The translations under genes were made by a program, and so were the position numbers. DNA of 39,703 nucleotides from Bacteroidetes bacterium GWE2_42_24 (GTDB lineage: Bacteria; Bacteroidota; Bacteroidia; Bacteroidales; TTA-H9). Positions 35,310-39,703 of the stretch are shown here, piece after piece. Each line of letters opens with the position of its first letter. The stretch's first letter is position 1. Location: positions 1 through 39,703 of the forward strand of contig MEOA01000046.1 of NCBI GenBank assembly GCA_001768515.1. The letters are read 5' to 3'. The notes beneath the pieces were generated by a model. That model ran no database searches. It had not been told where the DNA came from and worked only from the letters and a program-made list of their open reading frames with translations.

Positions 35310-36109
35310 TTATTTTCGTATATAAATGTCATACAGCGGTAAATCACCGAAAGGATATCTGCCTTTCCGGATACTCTTGCCTGTAACATGGTTGTAGATA
35401 TCAGTGGTTTTACTGCTTTTAGGCCCAGGCAATTCTTGAATACAGCATAAATCGGCTTCTGCTTCAAGCAAGTGAGCGCGTAACTGTGGTGTAACCAATG
35501 CAAAGTAACCGACTTGACCATTTTCGCTTTGGGTATGGCCGGCTTTAGAACACTTTGTAAACTATTCAAGCGGTAATGCCTCCCCTCCTTCTGCCCCTCA
35601 AACGACCAAACCTGTTGCTTCCATACGGTGTAGTAATCGCTCAGCAAGGATATCAACATATCGGGAAGGGGCACCATGCGGTATTTCTTCCCATTGGCAC
35701 TGATGATGCACAACAGGTAGTGCTTCGAATCAACATGAACGGGCTTTAGATTCAACAATTCATATCGCCTGAGGCCGCATCCAAGGATCAGGCTGAGCAT
35801 GGCGCAAAAATTTAGGCTCTGCGAAGCTTCCGGAATACCCTTTACCTCATCCCGGCTCAATACGCTTGGCAGTATGCGTTGAGGCAGGAGGTGTTGCAGG
35901 GCTTCGGGCTCAAGCTTCTCCCCATGCACCTCCCTATAATACAAATTCACGACGTTGATGACCTGATGTTGATACGTATAGCTCAGTCCATCGGCAACCA
36001 CACAATCGTCTTCAAACCCATTTCTGTTGGGATAGGTAATGTCGCTGCCAGGTTTTCCGCCACGGTGCTCAATATGCTCAAACCTTATGTCTGCTTTGCG
36101 GGAGGCCAT
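35310..36109 (-). pseudogene. Decayed XerD-like tyrosine recombinase
   Basis: Remnant of an integrase of the XerC/XerD-integron type. From 36109 the frame reads YTYQHQVINVVNLYYREVHG, then LPSVLSRDEVKGI, GCGLRRYELLNLKPVHVDS (first catalytic arginine present) and GKKYRMVPLPDMLISLLSDYY. At about 35480 it reaches VTLHWLHHSYA and then loses frame. The correct continuation (HLLEAEADLCCIQELPGPKS then SKTTDIYNHVTGKS) is in the next frame, ending at 35310, so one base is missing. Two catalytic residues are also changed: LRHS to LHHS, and LGH to PGP; the nucleophile tyrosine in IYNHV is kept. The N-terminal ~100 residues are absent or scrambled. The long frame running to 35267 has an artificial C terminus. 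The gene is inactive, with repeat copy B on its upstream side. Confidence 0.85.
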
Positions 36110-36282
36110 TTCATAACAATCTTTACAACAAGCTGTAGGTAAACCAGTTTAACAAAAATAATCATTTTTATAAAAAAAAACAATGTTTTCAAAAAAAATA
36201 TTTCTGACTATTCATGAGAATTGATAAGTTGGTTAGCTTGAAGGTTACTGACATGCCTTTCCATGTTTATCAATGCCATAAC

Positions 36283-36533
36283 GGGTTTAAAATCAACAAA
36301 AACTTGTATAAAGCTACCAAAGACATGAATCGAAACAACTCAAACTACCACATGGTGTTCCCAAAACAGCCATGCAAAAGCAACTAAAGCCATGAAAACT
36401 CCAAAGCAGCAGCATGATCATCCACATAAGATTCATTACAACACCGACTTAAACCACCTCTCCCGATAGCTATCGGGAAGGCCGGGCTTTGAAATGGCAT
36501 TTGGTTATGGCGGTGTGTTTAAATATTATTTGT
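36283..36533 (+). repeat. Dispersed repeat, copy B (3' half)
   Basis: Shares with copy A the phrases GGTTTAAAATCA, AATCGAAACAACT (GG for GA in A), AGCAACTAAAG and ACAACACCGACTTAAACCAC, then an 18-bp palindrome at 36461-36478, GGAAGGCCGG, and AAATGGCATTTG. It ends ATTATTTGTCGGGC. The 5' half of the family (CCAGCATGTTGGG etc.) is missing; unrelated sequence with a T-run lies there (36110-36282), for which nothing else is seen. From 36534 to 36648 no further feature is seen. Confidence 0.8.
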
Positions 36534-36648
36534 CGGGCGTTCGATATTTTTAAAATATTCAATATCTATCTATTTTCTGGTATAGTTCGCTGATATAATC
36601 AAATATTTGATTCAAATTCAAAAACCAGGGCGTTTCTCAAAAAACTAT

Positions 36649-36876
36649 TTAACTAATGTTTTCGCCATTAACTTGATCAGCAAGATGGGCTATTTTCCTT
36701 TCCTTACGCTCTTTAATAATTCTTCTGATAAAGTTAATTGAATAAAGAACTGCAAGAATAAATGACATTACCGCAAGAATTGCAAGGCAGAAAAGAAATG
36801 CATCGTTTGCGCTGCCAGTTCCTGCATGAGCAAAATAAAATGAAAGCAAAAAAGAAATTACTAAAATTTTTCTCAT
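36649..36876 (-). CDS. Small membrane protein, 75 aa
   Basis: Short protein with a signal-peptide-like start (MRKILVISFLLSFYFAHAGTG) followed by a short spacer, a transmembrane helix (FLFCLAILAVMSFILAVLYSI) and a strongly basic stretch (RRIIKERKERKIAHLADQ). The basic end after the helix suggests it faces the cytoplasm. It is alone, bounded by repeat copy B on one side and copy C on the other, so it looks like a one-gene cassette. No family is recognised. Codon composition and the signal peptide support a real gene despite its size. Confidence 0.6.
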   Translation of the reverse strand: MRKILVISFLLSFYFAHAGTGSANDAFLFCLAILAVMSFILAVLYSINFIRRIIKERKERKIAHLADQVNGENIS

Positions 36877-36979
36877 AGGATATTTATTTGTTGATTATTC
36901 TATATGACCTGATCTAAATCTGTAAATGACAGCTGATATTATTTCAATTATTATTCGTTTTGTATGAACTCCCTTCTCC

Positions 36980-37270
36980 ATTCCAAATTGAAGTAATTCG
37001 CTATAGTGAAGCAGTATGTTGGGTGTAGTGTAAAACATTTCATGCAAAGATAATTTACTTCATATCAAATGTCAAGCGTGTAGAGCGGACTTTTTATCGC
37101 CTTAAAGATACAAGGGGCTACATGCATATAAAAGGATGGTTTTATGCAAGCCACAACATATGTAAAATCATTAAAAATCTTGCTTAAATCTTACCAAAAA
37201 CATCAATCGAAACAACTAAAACCACCACATGGTGCTACCGGAACAGAAAACAAAACCAACTAAAAAACTA
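36980..37270 (+). repeat. Dispersed repeat, copy C (5' part)
   Basis: Begins ATTCCAAATTGAAGTAATTC, with GCTATAGTGAAGCAGTATGT then TGGG, then GCAAAGATAATTTACTTCAT, TCAAGCGTGTAGAGCGGAC and TTTTATCGCCTTAAAG. Further on it has AATCGAAACAACTAAAACC and CACATGGTG, also seen in copy B. The palindrome and 3' end of the family are missing: sequence similarity stops near 37270, shortly before the end of the YeiH-type gene. The rest of the gap (36877-36979 and 37271-37338) holds nothing else recognised. Confidence 0.8.
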
Positions 37271-37338
37271 AACATAATAATCCCTTTTATCAGGCTCGAA
37301 AATGCATTAATTAATATTACCCATATCTCTGGCATTGC

Positions 37339-38298
37339 TTATCGCGTTAAAAAAAACAATGAACCAATAGCAATTACAGCCCATAAAATAATTCCAAGCA
37401 CAAAACTTTTGGGGCCTGACTTTTTTATCTCACCTATGGTAATATTTGATCCTATCAGGAACAATGCTATTACCATTCCGCGTTTACCTAACCAGTTAAA
37501 ATGTTCGTAACTTGCCTGAAAACCGGGGAATATATTGGCAAATACAATAGCAAGCACAAAAAACAAAATAAACCAGGGAAATTTAATCGCTTTTTTCCCG
37601 TCATTTTTATTCATTAACGCAATTACCAACGACAATGGAATAATCCACAATGCACGGATAAGTTTTACCGTGGTGGCAACCTGCAAGGCTTTTTCGCCAT
37701 AAATTGCTCCTGCCCCTACAACCGAACTGGTATCGTGAATGGCTATAGCGGCCCAGTTTCCAAATATTTCCTGACTTAGCCCTAATTTATGCCCAACAAA
37801 AGGGAATAAAAACAAGGCAACAGCATTTAGCACAAAAACAACGATAAGTGCAAATGAATTTTGATAGTTCTTACTGTTAAGTATTGGTGCAACTGCTGCA
37901 ATGGCACTTCCTCCACAAATTGCTGTCCCTGTAGCAATAAGCAATGAAATATTTTTCTCAACTTTAAAGAGTTTTCCAAGCAAAATACCAAGTGTCATCA
38001 CTGTAGTTACCGAAACTACTGTTTCAATAAAACCGGTTTTTGAGGCAGAAATAACAGCACTCAAACTCATTCCAAAACCCATTAAAATAATGGAAGCCTG
38101 AAGGATTTTTGATGTGTACTTATGTATGTTTTCGTGCCTTATTCCGATAATTGAAAACACTAACCCAAGGAATAATGCAATTGCCGGAGACATAAACGGC
38201 AAAAAACATATACAAATAGTTATTGAATAGAGCCAACTGTAGTTTTTAAACTTCTTCCCTATACCAACCAGGCCGTTAAAGACTTTTACGGTTTTCAT
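37339..38298 (-). CDS. YeiH/YadS-family (UPF0324) putative sulfate exporter
   Basis: Inner-membrane transporter of about 319 aa with some nine or ten hydrophobic helices. It matches the YeiH family, with the hallmark LIATGTAICGGSAIAAVAPIL and downstream AAIAIHDTSSVVGAGAIYG. The frame is open to a GTG at 38316, but the ATG at 38298 (MKTVKVFNGLVGIGKKF) is preferred. Family members are annotated as putative sulfate or sulfonate exporters and are often next to a LysR regulator, as here: the LysR gene lies 72 bases upstream on the same strand. It may be linked to sulfur metabolism like the operon at 22-26 kb, but the substrate is unproven. Confidence 0.87.
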   Translation of the reverse strand: MKTVKVFNGLVGIGKKFKNYSWLYSITICICFLPFMSPAIALFLGLVFSIIGIRHENIHKYTSKILQASIILMGFGMSLSAVISASKTGFIETVVSVTTVMTLGILLGKLFKVEKNISLLIATGTAICGGSAIAAVAPILNSKNYQNSFALIVVFVLNAVALFLFPFVGHKLGLSQEIFGNWAAIAIHDTSSVVGAGAIYGEKALQVATTVKLIRALWIIPLSLVIALMNKNDGKKAIKFPWFILFFVLAIVFANIFPGFQASYEHFNWLGKRGMVIALFLIGSNITIGEIKKSGPKSFVLGIILWAVIAIGSLFFLTR

Positions 38299-38370
38299 GC
38301 CAATATTTTTGCCCACAAAAGTATTGGTGTGCCATAACTAAAGCAAATACAAAATCTTTATACCAAATAA

Positions 38371-39258
38371 CTATAAATTATAGCCTAACAAGAAATTTTC
38401 AAACAATTCTACCTGTTGGCTTTTATGTCCTTGTTTGTAAGCTAAGCGGAATTTTCGTGGAATGTTAAATCCTGTTACTTTAAGTTTGACAAGCGTTTTC
38501 ATGTACAGTTCGTTCTGAACAGCCTTTTCAGATATAATGGCCAGTCCGTCGAAATCTTGCAAAAAGTTTTTAATCGACTCGGTACTTCCCAAATGAATGA
38601 GCGTATTGAGATTCTCAAAGCTGATATTTTGTTGCGAGAGGATTTGCTTTATCACTTCCAATGTCCCGGAACCTTGTTCGCGCAACACTATCGGTATTTG
38701 CATCAAATAGTCTTTTGTAATGGTTTCACGCTTGGCATAAACACTGTTTTTGCCGGTTACAACAATCAGCTCATCGTCAAGAAAATCTTTGTACCGGATA
38801 CCCGATTGCGACGAATGGTTTTCGACCAAAGCAATATCTACCTGATTACCCAACAGCAATTTTTCCATCTCAAACGAGTTGCCATTCATCAGGAAAATCT
38901 GGATTTTCGGATACCGCTTATGAAACGATGCGATTACCTTAGGAATAACATATTGTGAAATGGTTGAACTGGCACCAATTTTAAACTCACCTGAAATACT
39001 GCTGTGCAATTGCCCGATTTCAAAATCGAGATTGCGGTATTGTTGTGCAATTTCTTTAAAAGCATTATACACTTTTTCTCCGGCCTTGGTCAGGTAAATT
39101 TTGTTGCCTTTTCGCTCTAAAAGATTCGTTTTGTAGCGTTCCTCCAACTCTTTAATATGTCGTGTAACAGCAGGCTGACTAATATTGAGGTCATTTGCTG
39201 CTTTTGAAAAACTCAGGTTTTCGACGACTGACATAAATACGGAATCTCTGTAATCCAT
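38371..39258 (-). CDS. LysR-family transcriptional regulator (CysB/YeiE-like)
   Basis: DNA-binding regulator of 295 aa, the normal LysR length. The N-terminal winged helix-turn-helix reads LSFSKAANDLNISQPAVTRH, followed by IKELEERYKTNLLERKGNKI, the classic LysR pattern. A linker helix leads into the effector domain (GEFKIGASSTISQYVIPKVI; NQVDIALVENHS; VLREQGSGTLEVI). Sequence character is close to the YeiE/CbbR/CysB-type regulators that control YeiH transporters and sulfur or carbon genes. Unlike the common divergent layout, it is upstream of and parallel to yeiH, so it probably heads a two-gene operon or acts on a site in the 72-base gap. The inducer is unknown. Confidence 0.92.
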   Translation of the reverse strand: MDYRDSVFMSVVENLSFSKAANDLNISQPAVTRHIKELEERYKTNLLERKGNKIYLTKAGEKVYNAFKEIAQQYRNLDFEIGQLHSSISGEFKIGASSTISQYVIPKVIASFHKRYPKIQIFLMNGNSFEMEKLLLGNQVDIALVENHSSQSGIRYKDFLDDELIVVTGKNSVYAKRETITKDYLMQIPIVLREQGSGTLEVIKQILSQQNISFENLNTLIHLGSTESIKNFLQDFDGLAIISEKAVQNELYMKTLVKLKVTGFNIPRKFRLAYKQGHKSQQVELFENFLLGYNL

Positions 39259-39279
39259 AATTTGTTATTTCATATTTTT

Positions 39280-39287
39280 CAAATATA
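39280..39287 (-). promoter_or_regulatory. Candidate -7 element (TATATTTG) of the LysR gene
   Basis: Minus-strand TATATTTG, 21 bases upstream of the LysR start codon, fits TAnnTTTG and would give a short leader. A paired -33 site was not clear. Confidence 0.45.
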
Positions 39288-39393
39288 ACAAAATGATTTT
39301 TATGCGTCAGAAAAGTTGTCTTGTCAACCTTGTTGCTGACAACCCTGTCCCCGCAATGGCGCATATTTCCAGTTCCTGTGTACTCCCTTATCT

Positions 39394-39582
39394 ATTCCAA
39401 ATTGCGGTAATTCGCTAGAGTGAACCAGCATGTTAGCTCGTAATGTGATATATTTTTTGCAAAGATAATTACTTCACGTTAAATATCAAGCCTGTTGAGC
39501 GGACGTTTTATCGCCTTAATCGGGAAAAGCCTGGCTTTAAAGTGTCATTGGACGTGGTGGCGTATCTAAATACTATTTGTTG
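39394..39582 (+). repeat. Dispersed repeat, copy D (internally deleted)
   Basis: Begins ATTCCAAATTGCGGTAATTC, then GTGAACCAGCATGTTAGCTC, GCAAAGATAATTACTTCACG, TTAAATATCAAGCCTGTTGA and GCGGACGTTTTATCGCCTTA. It then jumps straight to the 3' end (GGGAAAAGCCTGGCTTTAAA, TATCTAAATACTATTTGTTG). Compared with copy A about 260 internal bases, including the GATAGCTATC palindrome, are missing. It lies between the LysR gene and the next plus-strand gene. Confidence 0.8.
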
Positions 39583-39654
39583 AGATTAGGATACCTGTTA
39601 TCTTTCTATTTTATGGTTATTGATCGGTTCTTTTCTAATTTGAGTGGGTAGTTA

Positions 39655-39662
39655 TACCTTTG
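39655..39662 (+). promoter_or_regulatory. Candidate -7 promoter element (TACCTTTG)
   Basis: TACCTTTG followed by CGGCAAAA closely copies the element before the helicase gene (TACCTTTGCCGC) and lies 17 bases before an ATG. A TTTG at 39639 is too close (12-base spacer) to be a normal -33 site. Confidence 0.5.
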
Positions 39663-39679
39663 CGGCAAAAACAAAGTAT

Positions 39680-39703
39680 ATGACAAGCGGGATTGACCTA
39701 TTC
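39680..39703 (+). CDS. Start of a plus-strand gene, cut by the window edge
   Basis: Eight codons, MTSGIDLF, begin at the ATG at 39680 and run off the window. The TACCTTTG element just upstream supports a real start. The product cannot be identified. Confidence 0.4.

Noticed and set aside
29956..39582. CRISPR array
   Set aside because: The repeats are hundreds of bases long, few and widely spaced with genes between; no short regular repeat-spacer pattern and no cas genes were seen.

Overview
The window looks like a chromosome segment of a free-living or sediment/wastewater-type Bacteroidota, probably Bacteroidales-like. Reasons: two secreted proteins end in type IX secretion (T9SS, Por) C-terminal sorting domains; lipoproteins have Bacteroidota-style short leaders; several genes are preceded by the Bacteroidota -7 element TAnnTTTG rather than a Shine-Dalgarno site; and the SiaABC-like, octaheme cytochrome and XerD-like families all read as Bacteroidota versions. 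The species cannot be named from sequence alone.

Layout. (1) 0.2-2.7 kb: AT-rich type II restriction-modification pair of the BsuBI/PstI class, methylase then endonuclease, overlapping by 53 bases. (2) 3.1-5.0 kb: secreted protein with seven 55-residue repeats (likely a seven-bladed propeller) and a T9SS tail. (3) 5.4-9.6 kb: two exported glycosidases, a GH2 enzyme and a GH27 alpha-galactosidase-like lipoprotein. (4) 9.9-13.4 kb: a lone class III cyclase-like protein, a RhlE-type DEAD-box helicase and an exported HExxH protein. (5) 13.4-20.1 kb: a minus-strand signalling block with a caspase/TPR protein, then a propeller-sensor SpoIIE phosphatase (SiaA-like), a SiaB-like kinase and a SiaC-like (DUF1987) phosphoprotein. 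(6) 20.3-21.7 kb: mnmE with a clear terminator. (7) 22.0-26.1 kb: a minus-strand sulfur operon with an octaheme tetrathionate-reductase-family cytochrome, a membrane cytochrome b and two YeeE/YedE transporters, one fused to a rhodanese domain that lacks its catalytic cysteine.

(8) 26.1-28.1 kb is a gene-poor graveyard holding a fossil IS5-family transposase, a palindrome and an 11-bp tandem array. (9) From 28.1 kb to the end the DNA is AT-rich and looks like an accessory, cassette-like island. Four related copies or half-copies (A-D) of a ~450-bp non-coding repeat, all in the same orientation, separate small gene groups: a lipoprotein plus a T9SS cargo; a three-gene operon for a 326-aa protein, a 1086-aa LamG/membrane/transglutaminase-like protein and a 164-aa protein; a decayed XerD-like recombinase; a 75-aa membrane protein; and a LysR plus YeiH-type transporter pair.

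The most promising undescribed material is (a) this repeat-bounded cassette layout with its dead recombinase and (b) the three-gene operon at 30.4-35.2 kb, whose large protein has no export signal yet carries two lectin-like domains, a hydrophobic core and a Cys-His-Asp C-terminal domain, like a toxin or effector. Both readings are inference. All family calls were made by eye from motifs, with no database search.
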